Of a stretch of 64,000 nucleotides of DNA, positions 10,560-21,655 are shown in pieces. The stretch spans positions 209,436,348 to 209,500,347 of the forward strand of contig JAKGHH010000001.1 in the NCBI GenBank assembly GCA_022828595.1, in the 5' to 3' direction. The DNA comes from Nelumbo lutea. Lineage: Eukaryota > Streptophyta > Magnoliopsida > Proteales > Nelumbonaceae. The notes beneath the pieces are model-generated. The model ran no database searches, was not told the DNA's origin, and worked only from the letters and a program-made list of their open reading frames with translations. The translations under genes were made by a program, and so were the position numbers. Each line of letters begins with the position of its first letter. Within the stretch, counting starts at the first letter, position 1.

Positions 10560-12995
10560 GATTACACTAACTACAAAGGAGATATTTGGTTAGGTAATTG
10601 TTAAATAGTTTAACTTTCCCATTAACCATCTGTACCTTCTAGGATCATCTTAGACATCACCTACATTGGTACTCAATTTAACATTTGGATCCATAGATGT
10701 TTAGTTAGTTTAGCACCTAACAACTCAATCTCTTCCAATAAATCAAGATTATATTTCCTTTGACACAAATTGGTACATTGCTTTGGTCTCACAACTTCTA
10801 TACCCAACAAATACTTCAACTTGCCAAGATCCTTTATTTGAAAGTAATTTCACATGAAGGCTTTTAACTTGTCAATCCCCAACATATCACTACCGATTAT
10901 AATAATATCATTTACATGGGGATGACAATGGGGTCGGTTTTGTAAATTCTAGACCATACTTTCCTCCCTAAATCTCCTAATCTCTACTCACCCCAAAACT
11001 AAGAATGGGTTGGATTTTGAGAATCCAAACTGTCCCCACATATAAAATGCAAAACCCTCCCTAACCCTACCCTCCCAACATTCAAGGGTAGGGCGGGTTG
11101 GGTTTAGAACCTACATCTAATTTCTTATTATTTTTTGTTATGTATAAATAATAAATAAGTAAAATAATAGGAACAAACAACAAAATTTCTAATTATTTGA
11201 TCAAGACATACAAAAACACATAAACTATCAATTATCTTTACATAATTCAAAGTATTATTAAATCAAACACCTAATACATAAAGTTCATATGCTTTCCAAT
11301 AATAAGTAGGGTGGTGAGAGTTGGATTTAGACTAATATCGTACCCTACCCATACATGTATGGGTTGTAGAATCCTATATCCCATCTCTGCCCCAAAATCC
11401 ACCCTTTAAGCAAAAAACTCACCCCAATGGGTACCCATATGGTAGGGTAAAAATTTCTCTAGTTTCAAAATCACAGTTGGATATTGAGTGTTCTACTTGA
11501 CATTATTTCATACCTAAGTTTTTTACTACTTCATTGAATATACCAAACCAATCGTGAGGAGCATGTTTTAGCCCATAAATTGCATTCTTGAGACAATACA
11601 CCATACCATCCTCAAGAGAGAAAATTTCCATATAGTCCATCCCATACAACTATAAGTAGCCCTTAGCAACCAACTAAGCTTTCAATCGCTCTGCTTTGCA
11701 TCAGGTAAGTATTTAATAGTGTATACCCATTTGTAGCCACAACATGCTTACTAAGAGAAAGAACGGTGAATTGCCATGTATGATTGTGTGCGAGAGCAAA
11801 GAGTTTCTCTTCCATTGCCTAACACCACCCTAATGAGTTAAGAGCTTCTTAGACATCCTTAAGGATAGATATAGATGATAAAAGAGAAACCAATTGGTGA
11901 TAGAAAGTAAAAAAACTAAAACATAATTGAACATTGAGTGAAGAGTACAAATACGTTTACCTTTATGCAATGCAATGGGGAGGTCAAGGTTAGAAGTAGG
12001 AGGCAACACCAAAGTATGAACAACTACAAGATTTATGGATAGGTTAAAAAATGGATGTGGAGCTAGTTAATGAAAATATACTTGCCTAGTTGGAGATGTT
12101 CAATGTTTCTACACTTGGAGGTGAGGGCTCGATCACAATAGGAATAATTAGAATGGTATCATCAATTGGAATTGAAAGAGGAACCATTAGAGGAGGGGGG
12201 AAACACGACGACTACTGAAAAATGCAACATACTAAAAAAAGGTAACATCAAGACAAAGAAACGATTGCCGTGTGATAGAATTATAACACTTATATCCTTT
12301 TTAGGTCCTTGAATAGCCAAGGGATACACTTTGTAGAGTATGGATCTAACTTATCTAGTTTAAGACCTATATTATGAACAATACACACAATTCAACTTTT
12401 GAGAGTCAAAGGAAATGGAGACAAAGTAGGAAGCAAAATAGAAAAGGGAGAACAACCATCAAGGATGAATGAGGGCATCTGATTAGTGAAAAAACAAGCT
12501 ATAAGCATTGCATCACTCCAAAACCATTTGAAAACATTCATATGATGAAAAAGTGATTGAGCTGACTTAAACAAATTTTGGTTCTTCCGTTCAACCACCC
12601 CCATTTTGTTGTATACATATAGGAAGTTTGATAGATAATATCATGTTGCTCAAAATATTGTTAAAATGAAGTAAAAAAAAAAAAATCTTTCCTACTATCA
12701 AAATGAAGAATTTTTATTAAAACATCAAGTTGAGTGTGAATTTTAGTATGAAACTTTTAAAAAAATAGAAAACAATTCACTTCTTTATTTCATTAGATAA
12801 AATCATGCCAATCTTGAATAGTCATCAACAAAAATTGTAAAATACTTGTAGTCATTATAGGACAACTTTATTTAGACCCTGAACATCTAAATGTATTAAG
12901 CTAAAATGACTCAGCATATGGCAATAGACTCTATGATTAAAGGAAACCCGACAGAGTTTTGCATACTAGCATGACTCACACTGTAGTACTGAAAG
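10560..12995 (-). pseudogene. Ty1/copia pol relic (integrase then RT)
   Basis: Read on the - strand from 12995 down: integrase words NDYKYFTIFVDDYSR (FVDDYSR at about 12812-12832) and GVVERKNQNLFKSAQSLFHH (12540-12604), then RT pieces including NGYTLLN, a broken box HVND (normally YVDD) near 10915, and KDLGKLKYLLGIEV. These are the usual copia words in the usual integrase-before-RT order. Many stops and frameshifts make it dead. The RT is interrupted by a repeat at 10917-11462. The matching gag is probably the piece at 16030-16400, on the far side of the hAT transposon. Confidence 0.85.
10917..11462. mobile_element. GGGTTGGG-rich non-autonomous repeat inside copia RT
   Basis: It splits the copia RT just at the catalytic box. 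The left end starts GGGGATGACAATGGGG; the interior has AGGGCGGGTTGGGTTT and CCCATACATGTATGGG; the right end is rich in ACCCATATGGTAGGG. G/C-rich ends around an AT-rich core are common in non-autonomous hAT elements, but I could not fix a target duplication. Confidence 0.5.
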
Positions 12996-13009
12996 ATGAT
13001 TCAATGATA

Positions 13010-16000
13010 AAGTTGTAAATCGGGCTATGCTGGGCCGGCATGGCACGTCCCACTTGTGGCTTGTGCAAAGAGTGTATCGTGTCGTGGTGACATGCGGGTC
13101 TAGACCAAGCGGACTGTAGGCCATGTGGGCTTGGGTTGTGCCGACCTAGGCCGAATCGGGCCAAATTGTTTTTTTTTTGTTTGCTTTTTGACATTTTGAT
13201 TTTTTTTTGTTAAGTAAAATTAAAATACTTAACTTTACTTTAGGAACAAATTGAAGAAATAAAAATTCTAACAATGAAATGAAAAAAACACTTAACAAAA
13301 TACAAAATGCCAAATGGACAACAAATTGAAAAAAATAGTAATTTTATTTCATTTAAATTTGAAACTTGAATAATACAATGGTCAAAAAATACTTAACAAA
13401 ATGGAATAAAATATAAAAAATATAATATAATTACAAATTGAAAACTAAAAATTACATTGTTGAAAAAAATAACAAATAATTTAAATAAAATAAAATTTAA
13501 AAAAATTACAATAAATTTAAAAAATGTTGCAAAATTATTGAGTATACATAAATAATGACTTCATAATTTTTCTTCAAATTCCACCTCCATCTCCATCTTG
13601 ATTTTGATCATCTACTTCAAATGAATCATCGAGTGTAGTGTCATGCCCTCCTTTATCTTTTAATCAATCCTCAACATCTAGCCAATCTTTGAAGCAGATG
13701 CGCATCTATGAACTTTTATCATTCATGTAGTTTCTCTTGTCATCCAGTACCCTAATCCCTGCATTAAAACAAGACTTTGATGGAACTATAAACACTAGAG
13801 GGGTTTGTAGATTATGTTCCATGGCGGCAAGGATTGGATAATTTTTTTTCATGTCCACTCCGCTATTGTTAAATATCAAAATCATTCATTCATTCCTAGT
13901 CAAATGAATCACTTAAACTAGAAGTTCTTTTTGTAAATAAATATCAAGTTCAGTAAATGAACTTGTTGATGAGGTGGCAACAAGTTTTTGGTTTCTACTT
14001 ATTAAAGACTAAACTCTATCTTTTGCACTACTGGAACTAGTTGTTTCAGAAGTGAAAGTTGCACTTGTATAAGTTGTAGATTTTTTTATGCCCTACCATA
14101 TTAGATTCATATAAGCTATACACTTCAAATAATAAACTATTAATTTTTTTTTTCTTTTTGATTTCCAATTTCAGTATTCGTATTTTTGCAATATGATTTA
14201 AGTAAAATATCTATACAATCTTTTCTAATCCTAGGAACTAATATTACAGCTAAACAATAAAGAGGAGAAATGTTCTCCCAATATTTTTTAAATTCATTTT
14301 CCATTATTTCAACAATACTTTTAAATTGTGGATTTTTTCCATATTTTGTAAAACATTCACTAATCATGAATAATTGATTAACTAAAAGACAACTAGTTGA
14401 GTAATAAACACCAAAAAATTCCTTAGTTGCATCATAAAAAATTGTGTAAAATATCTCTTATACAAATTGTCATTTGCTAGTCTTTCTCAAGTATAATATC
14501 ATGTGGCACTTTTTAATTATAAAAATCAGTAAGAATTTGTTTATAGGGAATACAAATTTCTAACATAAAACAAATAGAATTCCATCTATGTTGAACATCT
14601 AACATAAAATATTTATATTTTAAACCATAATTATGACATAAATATTTAAATTCTTATTTTCTTGCTCCAAAACTTTTAATATATATAATAAAGTTTCTAA
14701 TTTTAAAAATATGATGAGAAATAATATTTAAAGCATCTTGAATACATAAATTTAAGATGTGACATGTGCATCTAATATGAATAATTACCATTAAAATAAG
14801 GTTTTAATTGAGATTTTAAAATATTTATTGTTGAATCATTATTGTTGGCATTATCAAAACTAATATAAAAAGGTTTATTGGCAATTCCATAAGAATGTAA
14901 AGTATTTAAAATACTTGTAACAATAGTTGGGCTAGTATGTCGCCATTCAAGCTTATATTCGTAAAAGCCAATTTTCATCAATAAAATGACCAGTAATACA
15001 AATATAACTTATATTAAATTTAGAGGTCCAAATATCAAAAGTAATTATAATTCTAGAATTAAGATTTGATAAAATAGAAATTAAATTTTGTTTATATGAA
15101 TAAAAAATTGTCAAAGCATCTATTCTAATAATATTTCTAGAAACTTTTTTAAATTGAAGATTTATAGAATTATGTAAAATTTTTCAAGTTTACTATCCTC
15201 GGCTAATAAAAATGGTTGTGTAGTACGTACAATAATGTTTTCCAACTATTGCCTCATTTTTTGTGAATATTTAAAAGTACCAAAACCCCCTCCCAATTTG
15301 TGTTCAAGATTTTTATTTCCCTTCTTCTTCTTCTTCTTCTTCTTTCTCATGGATGAGTAAATGTCTACCCAAGTGGCTAGTACCACCCTTGTTAAGATAG
15401 CTAAGTCATTCCTATATTTTTGGAAAACAACCCTTTCTCCCATTCCTCTCAACCTCCTCTATTTTAATTAATTTCCAAATTGGGCTAATCAATTTAGTTC
15501 CCTTCTTTTTCCTACCCCCAATAGTAGTATGAGTACTAGGTAGAAAGAGGGGGATTAAAGTGCCCCCCAAACTACCTTATTTATAGGAATTAAAAATAAT
15601 TCAATTACCCAAAGTACTCCAAAAAACTAGTCATTTTTTAGTTGTTAGGAGGGGTATTTTGGTCTTTGTAAAGTCATTTATCACTTTACCCAAAATGCTC
15701 CCAAACTAACTATTATATAGTTGTTGTAGGGTGTTTTTTATCATTTTTCTCCCCCAACGCCAAAGTACATAAATACCCCCTATATATCTGTTAAAGTTGT
15801 TAGGGGGTATTTTTGTAAACCCCCCCAATGGCTAGTTCCTTGGGCGGGCTGCGTTCGTCCTATTGCGTGTCCGTAGACCGTGCCATGCTGACAAGTAGGC
15901 CGTGGGTGGCATGACACACAATTGTGTTGTGTCGTGCTGGCCTGTGGACCTGAAACCTCCTGCCACAACATGGCCCACATGATCGTGCTATGTCTGGCAC

Positions 16001-16030
16001 GATCCGCATGCCATCGTATTGGACTGGTGC
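13010..16030 (-). mobile_element. Decayed autonomous hAT transposon
   Basis: Transposase pieces on the - strand, N to C: a BED-finger-like stretch near 15246-15330 (HKLGGGFGTFKYSQK); 14772-14981 with HTSPTIVTSILNTLHSYGI and FYISFDNANNNDSTINIL (the DNAxNN part of the hAT catalytic core); 14140-14367 with MENEFKKYWENISPLYCLAV; and the C-terminal dimerisation domain at about 13670-13880 (NYPILAAMEHNLQTPLVF, RVLDDKRNYMN). The ends (13015-13170 and 15840-16020) are rich in GGCATGGCACG/GTCGTG words, typical hAT subterminal repeats. Stops throughout show it is dead. Exact termini and the 8-bp duplication could not be resolved. Confidence 0.8.
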
Positions 16031-16400
16031 AAAATCATCCAAAGTCAAGTAAACACCTTCTCAAGAGTGGAGAAAGCAAAACTACCTAGTCTTTATGCTC
16101 TAATTGATTCATACTCTAACTTCAAACCTACAAAAAATCTTGTTACATTGAGTTGTTTTCTTTGTTGCTAGACTTCAACATTTGAGGATAGGGGATGGTA
16201 AATATTGAATTCATTTATGAGATTTCTCATACTAGCATAACACTCTTTAAGGCTTTGATTTCTTTGTTGAAAATTGAAATATTCTTAGTAGGGTTGATAT
16301 ACTCTTGTAGTGTTATCTTGACCAGAGTAAAGTCTCTTAGCACAATCCCTTATCTCTTGATTGTGTCTATAAACATAAAGTTTACACTTATTTTGGCTTT
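16030..16400 (-). pseudogene. Ty1/copia gag fragment
   Basis: The - strand reads EYFNFQQRNQSLKECYASMR, then QQRKQLNVTRFFVGLKLEYE, then a degraded SLEKVF. This matches the UBN2-type gag of plant copia elements. It directly abuts the hAT transposon and probably belongs to the same copia as the pol relic at 10560-12995, with protease lost. Confidence 0.75.
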
Positions 16401-17027
16401 ATACTATTCCATAGCCATGTCATAATTTAAGTATCTTCTTGCTCACAATCTATATACCATTGAAATCAGCCAAGGGTTTATCTTCTCTCACATGATTCAC
16501 CTTTTTTGCTTTAAGAAAAAAAAAAAAAAGCTCCATCAATTTTGCCCATGGTACATAATTCTCACCATTAAGTTTGATTGGTGTCACCTAGAATAAGAGG
16601 GAACCATTACACTTATTTTTTATCACCACTACTCTCTCTTGTGTTGTCATAATAGTGTCCACTCAACAAACTATCAACACCACAATAATTATTCAATTAT
16701 TAACTCACAAAACTAGTTGTCACAAAAAAAAAACAAAAAATCTATTACCTAGGCATTATAACAGCTTACTCACCACCTAGCAATAATTTTCAGTCCACAC
16801 GACAAGAGGGACATGTGTAATAATGCCCTCTTGAAACTGCTCAATGAAGGGTTCAAACCACCATACAACGACTAGGGCTGTCACTCATAGTGACAATAGT
16901 CCAGAAAAGAAAAAAAAAAGAAAGAAAATGATTCATTGCAATCTTCCAAAAAGTGGAATCTCATCTTTCTCCTCCCTTTTTAGAGCTTTGATACCATATT
17001 TTAATGGATTGATTCTTTCTGGTTGTA
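16401..17027. other. No gene seen
   Basis: AT-rich, with poly-A runs at 16515-16530, 16721-16740 and 16905-16925. Probably repeat remnants. Confidence 0.4.
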
Positions 17028-17070
17028 GAAGAAGAAGAAGAAGAATAGAGATAGAGATAGATAGATATAG

Positions 17071-17120
<50 letters not shown>
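17028..17120. repeat. Compound microsatellite (GAA)n(GATA)n(GA)n
   Basis: AGAAGAAGAAG, then a GATA run, then a pure GA run in direct succession. Confidence 0.95.
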
Positions 17121-17189
17121 GAAACAATAGTTTGAACTTAGAGAAAATAATCTCCCACCTAGACCTCAATTTGTATAGATTATCCAAAG

Positions 17190-17629
17190 AATACAAAGAC
17201 TACTATACCCTACTTAAATATTGGGGCATAAGGTTTCAATCAAATTGAGCTCTAATGAATAGTTCGGGCTCGAATTTGATTAGCCTTGATTCTAGTTTGA
17301 ACCATGGAGTAATCTCGATTAATTATTTGAGCCTGAGCTCGACTAATAAAAAGTTTGGCTTGAAAGCTCGCGAGCTTGGCTCAATTAACACATACATACA
17401 TATTGAAGAATATAAAATATACTATATATTTTATAATACGCTATATATATTATAAAAGAATAACACATATATATACATACATTTGAGCTTTCGATCCAAA
17501 CTCGAGCTCATTATATGTTTAATTGAAACGAGCTCATGCAAGAAAATATAGTTCGAGTCGAACTCAAACCTAGTAGTATTTTAGTCGAGTTGATCCAAGA
17601 CATGCCAAAGTTCGGCTTAGCTCTATTCA
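17190..17629. repeat. GAGCTCG-rich non-autonomous repeat remnant
   Basis: Words such as TTGAGCTC, GCTCGAATTTGATTAG, GAGCCTGAGCTCGAC, AGCTCGCGAGCTTGG and CTCGAGCTC flank an AT core with ATATATAC. This looks like another hAT-type MITE family; ends are unresolved. Confidence 0.45.
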
Positions 17630-19950
17630 CTTGCAACTCCAGAGGAGTATCGACATATTTATCACCAATAATGCTATTAGTTTGACAAGATCAAAAGCAT
17701 ATATCTTTACTAACTATTGAAATACTCTCAATTACTATGTTGGACTTCTAAACACAAGAAATAAGTAAGGGAGCTCAAGTTATTCATGTTAAAGGCATTA
17801 TGAAGTAAGGACTTCAACTTACAAATGTCTTCATCATCATAACTAGTCAATTGTTTATGCCACAAGTCAGAATCAAACAAAAACTTTTACTTTTCAAGTA
17901 TGGATGGCTCAATCGTTTATGACACAAGTCTTAAACATTGTTTCTTTGACTAAAAAAGGAATTATATATAGAAGAATTAAGACATGTTGTGAATGTTGTT
18001 GCTTAAGATTTCTCGAATTCTAATGCAAATAGATGGCCCAACCTATTCCCAATGTATCAGTCCTAGATAAAGCAACCATCATGAGAAAAATGTGAGTATA
18101 TTTCCTTCATCAACAAATTGGCCAATAGAAATTAGATTTGTAGTATGGCTAAGAAAAAAGAAAGTCTATGAAAGAAGAAAGGACATAATGGGTAAAGGCT
18201 TAAGAGATAGATCATGACTATCAATGATGTTTAGATTTTTAGCATTGGCAATAACAATGTGTTTATGATGGGTTTTAATAAGGAACTTGGTTGATTGGGT
18301 AGGCTCTTGTCATATGGTTAGTAGCAGTAGAATCAACAAACCAAATATATGAGAAAAAAATAACTAGATAACTCACCAGACAAGCTAATAATAGAAAAAA
18401 TAGAAGAAATAGCAAATGATACCAATTGTCAAATTTTTTCCTTATCCATAGGCACAGAAAATCACCTTTAATAGAAGAATCACCCTTAGTAAACATAGTA
18501 TCATTTGCCTCCCCTTCATTACCTAATAAAAACAAGGTTAATTCATCTTCTAAGCACCCATAGTTGGTTAAACAAGACAATTAGGAATGATGTGGTCATG
18601 TTTGCAATGGGGGACAAATATTCTTCTTATAGGCAAGGTTCAAATTTTTGGCAACGTATCGAGTCGTATCAGACGACATATCGTTCTGACAAGTGCCTGA
18701 TATGCAAAATGTGTAAAAATCATCTGTTCAGTTTCTTTTCATATGTATCGCACTGATACAGGCCCGTATCGAGCTAGCCGATACGGACCTAAAACAGTCC
18801 GATACAGCCCAATACACTTGATTTTTTTTGGGTGCCCTTCATTCATTAATCTCTTTAATTACTTCTATATTTGTTCTAATTTTTCTTTCATTAAGAAGTC
18901 AATTACTCATACTTTAAATTTAAATTTTAATGCCTAATTCGAATTCTAAATAATGGCAAGATTCGAACCTTATTCACTAGGCTTTAACAATTGTAAGTCA
19001 CCACTAGGCCACACCCATTTGTTTGTTATGGTTGTATGCATTATTATTTTTAAGTAAATTTTCTCTTCTCTAAAGGATATTTATTAATAAATGTTAGAAT
19101 TAATTATTAAAATTTGTATACTAATGAATATTAATATATATTGATATATATATATATATATACATAACATTTATATTGGTTATTTGAAAAATGATGTATA
19201 CACATTCATATTTTAGTGTTTTTTTTTCTCACATTTAATTTATTCCATCATTTTTCAACAATTATTAATTGTAATTATCTACAATTAAATGATTGAAAAT
19301 ATGGATGTTTACATTTAAATAACTTATCTACAATAATTTAAAACTTGTAATTATTGTTAGTAATATATTTTTTAGGATATATTTGAATTTCTTAACATAT
19401 TTATATGTATCTTAATTTTTTGTTTATATCTATGCGTATCCAAAGTGTATCATGATACGTCTCTTAAAATTATTTTTCCGATACACCTTACATTTCCGAT
19501 ACTTTGAACCTTACTTACAGGATGCAATATGGCCAAAACCCTTACACTCATAACATTGGGTCTTAGAGATGTTCTTAATAAAAGATTTCTTGCTATCATG
19601 TGTTAGAAAAGTTTTTTCAGCCCTAGATTCCACCAAATTTTCATCAAATCAACTACAGTTAGAAGTCTAATTTCTTCCCTAAGCAATTTTCCTAACACAA
19701 AGCCTAAATCTAAAAGAGAACCCCTACTTAGAATATTGGACTTGCCTATCTCATATTCCAGTCTAAGTGCATTGGGAGTTGATATCTTTCTCTTCTCAAA
19801 GTATTGCCGAAAGTACTTCACACAACCTATAGAGTCAAAAGGGTCAATATGAGCCAATTTATATTTAACCAACAAATGAGGAAGCTAGCATAATACTCTT
19901 GAATCTTCTTATCTCTTTGATAGTATACAAATATATCTAGTTTGATTTAA
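17630..19950 (-). pseudogene. Second Ty1/copia relic (gag, zinc knuckle, protease, RT piece)
   Basis: On the - strand from the right: gag at 19603-19875 (NALRLEYEIGKSNILSRGSL, LGFVLGKLLREE); a zinc knuckle CYECKGFGH at 19515-19560 cut by the hAT element 18634-19513; more Cys/His sequence (CPHCKHDH) at 18595-18620; the protease region WFVDSTATNHMTR (18311-18349, usual DSGATNHM) followed by HTTNLISIGQFVDEG; then an RT piece LKSLLHNAFN and LSSLTYFLCLEVQHSN (about 17700-17830). Integrase between protease and RT is missing, so the element suffered a deletion. Not functional. Confidence 0.8.
18634..19513. mobile_element. Non-autonomous hAT element, TIR CAAGGTTCAAA
   Basis: It begins CAAGGTTCAAA and ends TTTGAACCTTA, flanked by 8-bp near-identical repeats CTTATAGG (18626-18633) and CTTACAGG (19514-19521). 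Removing it rejoins the Cys/His region of the copia gag. Subterminal TATCG/GATACGG repeats (for example CCGTATCGAG, GCCGATACGG) mark the family. No transposase. A smaller relative sits at 55205-55428 and a partial one near 47640. Confidence 0.85.
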
Positions 19951-21328
19951 TATTGTCATCACTTATTTAACTGTTGATAAACTTTCTTCCCGTACGAATA
20001 CATTTCAATCTTCATCCTCCTCATAGGTACAACAATATGGGATTTTATAGAGCTAAGAATCCAAGATACAATTTTTTCATCTAAAAAGATTCTATTTCGA
20101 TCGATCTCATTGGCCCACACACAAAAACCCTTCCTACACTCATACTCATCTCAACCCTCCATTTTCTAACCCAAAAATACCCACCATTGAACCAGACTTC
20201 CCTTGGACCAATTTTGGCCCAAACCTACAAATTTCAATTTTACCCTCAATTTTTTTGTAAAACCACAAAAGACCCCTGGCATTCTTTAAAAGGAGCCGAA
20301 TGTCTCGTGTTCGCCCTATGTAGAGTAGACCTGTTCATGGGCCGAGTGGCCCAACGGGCCAGCCCAGCCCCCAGATGGGCTTGAACATGTTTATAGGCCT
20401 GTGGGCTTAAACTCGGGTAAAAAAGCCTAGCCCGCAGTAAATTTGAGTTAGGCTCGGGTTTTGTCAAAATAGCCCGGCCCGAGCCAATTCAGCTCGACAT
20501 AAAATGGGTTGTGATTATGTCCATTTGAATAAATTTTTTGATTTAAAAATGTAAAACAATGTTTTAAAACGTAAAAGAAAGGGAAAAAAACCATAGGCAT
20601 TATTCATTTAAATAGGAAAAAAAAAATATCTGAATTTTTAATTCTATTTTGAATAGGGAAAATTATAATTTTTTTATTAGATTGGGCTTCGGGCTCGGGC
20701 CTGGCGTATTTCCATTAATGATGAGTAAAAGCCCGGGAGATTTTTCTTTCACTGTTCACCGTCTTCACCTGTTCGAACCACCAGAGGCAGCGGCGGCTTT
20801 GTTTTCTCTCATATATCACAACTCCCTCTCGATTTTCTCTCTTTTTCCATCTCTCTCTCGTTCTTTCCCTTAACCTGAAGCTTTCCGCCACTGTTCATCG
20901 TCATCTCTGTTGAACAGCGGCGAGATCTTTTTTTCCCTTTTTCCAACAATCAATCTCAGCTTCCACGAGATTTGTGAAGAGCCCATCTCCAACGCCATCA
21001 CCTCTATCCTGCTTCGTCGGTGTCATCTCCTTCTTTCTCCGGCTTTCTACAGCTGACTGAGGCCTCCCCTGTTCTGCGAGCTTCATACGAGTCCAACCCG
21101 CCTCACCAATCGTTAAAGCACTTTCACACCAGGAGGGACTCGTTCAAACCCTTTGATTTCCACCTACGAAGTGCGTTGAGATCACTCGTTTACAGCATCG
21201 ATCTATCCCAGGCCGACATACTTCAGATCAAATCCGGAGGAGGTTACGAGAGGAAGCACTGTTCATTCTCTTCTCCACAGCGGAGCATTGAAAGAGGAGC
21301 CCTTGAACAGAGAAATCAAAATGAAACT
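19951..21328. other. No supported gene; GGGCC repeat and GC-rich block
   Basis: 20325-20500 and 20685-20735 carry GGGCCGAGTGGCC, CGGGCCAGCCCAGCCC and GGCTCGGGC words, the G/C-rich ends of another probable hAT MITE. 20750-21330 is GC-richer with short open frames on both strands (20649-20873, 21020-21346) that match nothing I know. Because it abuts a copia gag start on the - strand, I read it as retrotransposon or host-gene debris. Confidence 0.4.
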
Positions 21329-21655
21329 TCAAATTCCATAGTTTGACCAATTCAGTTTCACAAGGATAACGTCTATTCTATCAGACGCCATATCATAAAA
21401 GATACAACAATCTACGAGCAAGAAAAGCGATGAAACCAAGTTCAACAAGAGATATAAGGAAAGACTACCACTCCAGAAAACACCACAAACAACTTCAGCA
21501 ATCAAGACCATTGTCGAACCAAGAAAGGGAGAAACAAACTAAAATTTGAACCAAGTAAATGAGAAGAAAGAGAACCCTAGGACGACACTAAATCTAGGGT
21601 TATAGGTTGATTGGATCAGCTGATTGAGAGAGAGAGAGGTGATTTACCAACCTGT
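21329..21655 (-). pseudogene. Ty1/copia gag start
   Basis: The - strand frame ends ASDRIDVILVKLNWSNYGI, the LxxxNYxxW opening of copia gag, followed by a stop where Trp is expected and then SFILISLFKG. It could be the 5' part of the copia relic at 17630-19950. Confidence 0.6.

Noticed and set aside
20649..21346. GC-rich block with open frames considered as a host gene
   Set aside because: No known protein words, no convincing splice sites, and a copia gag start abuts it on the other strand.
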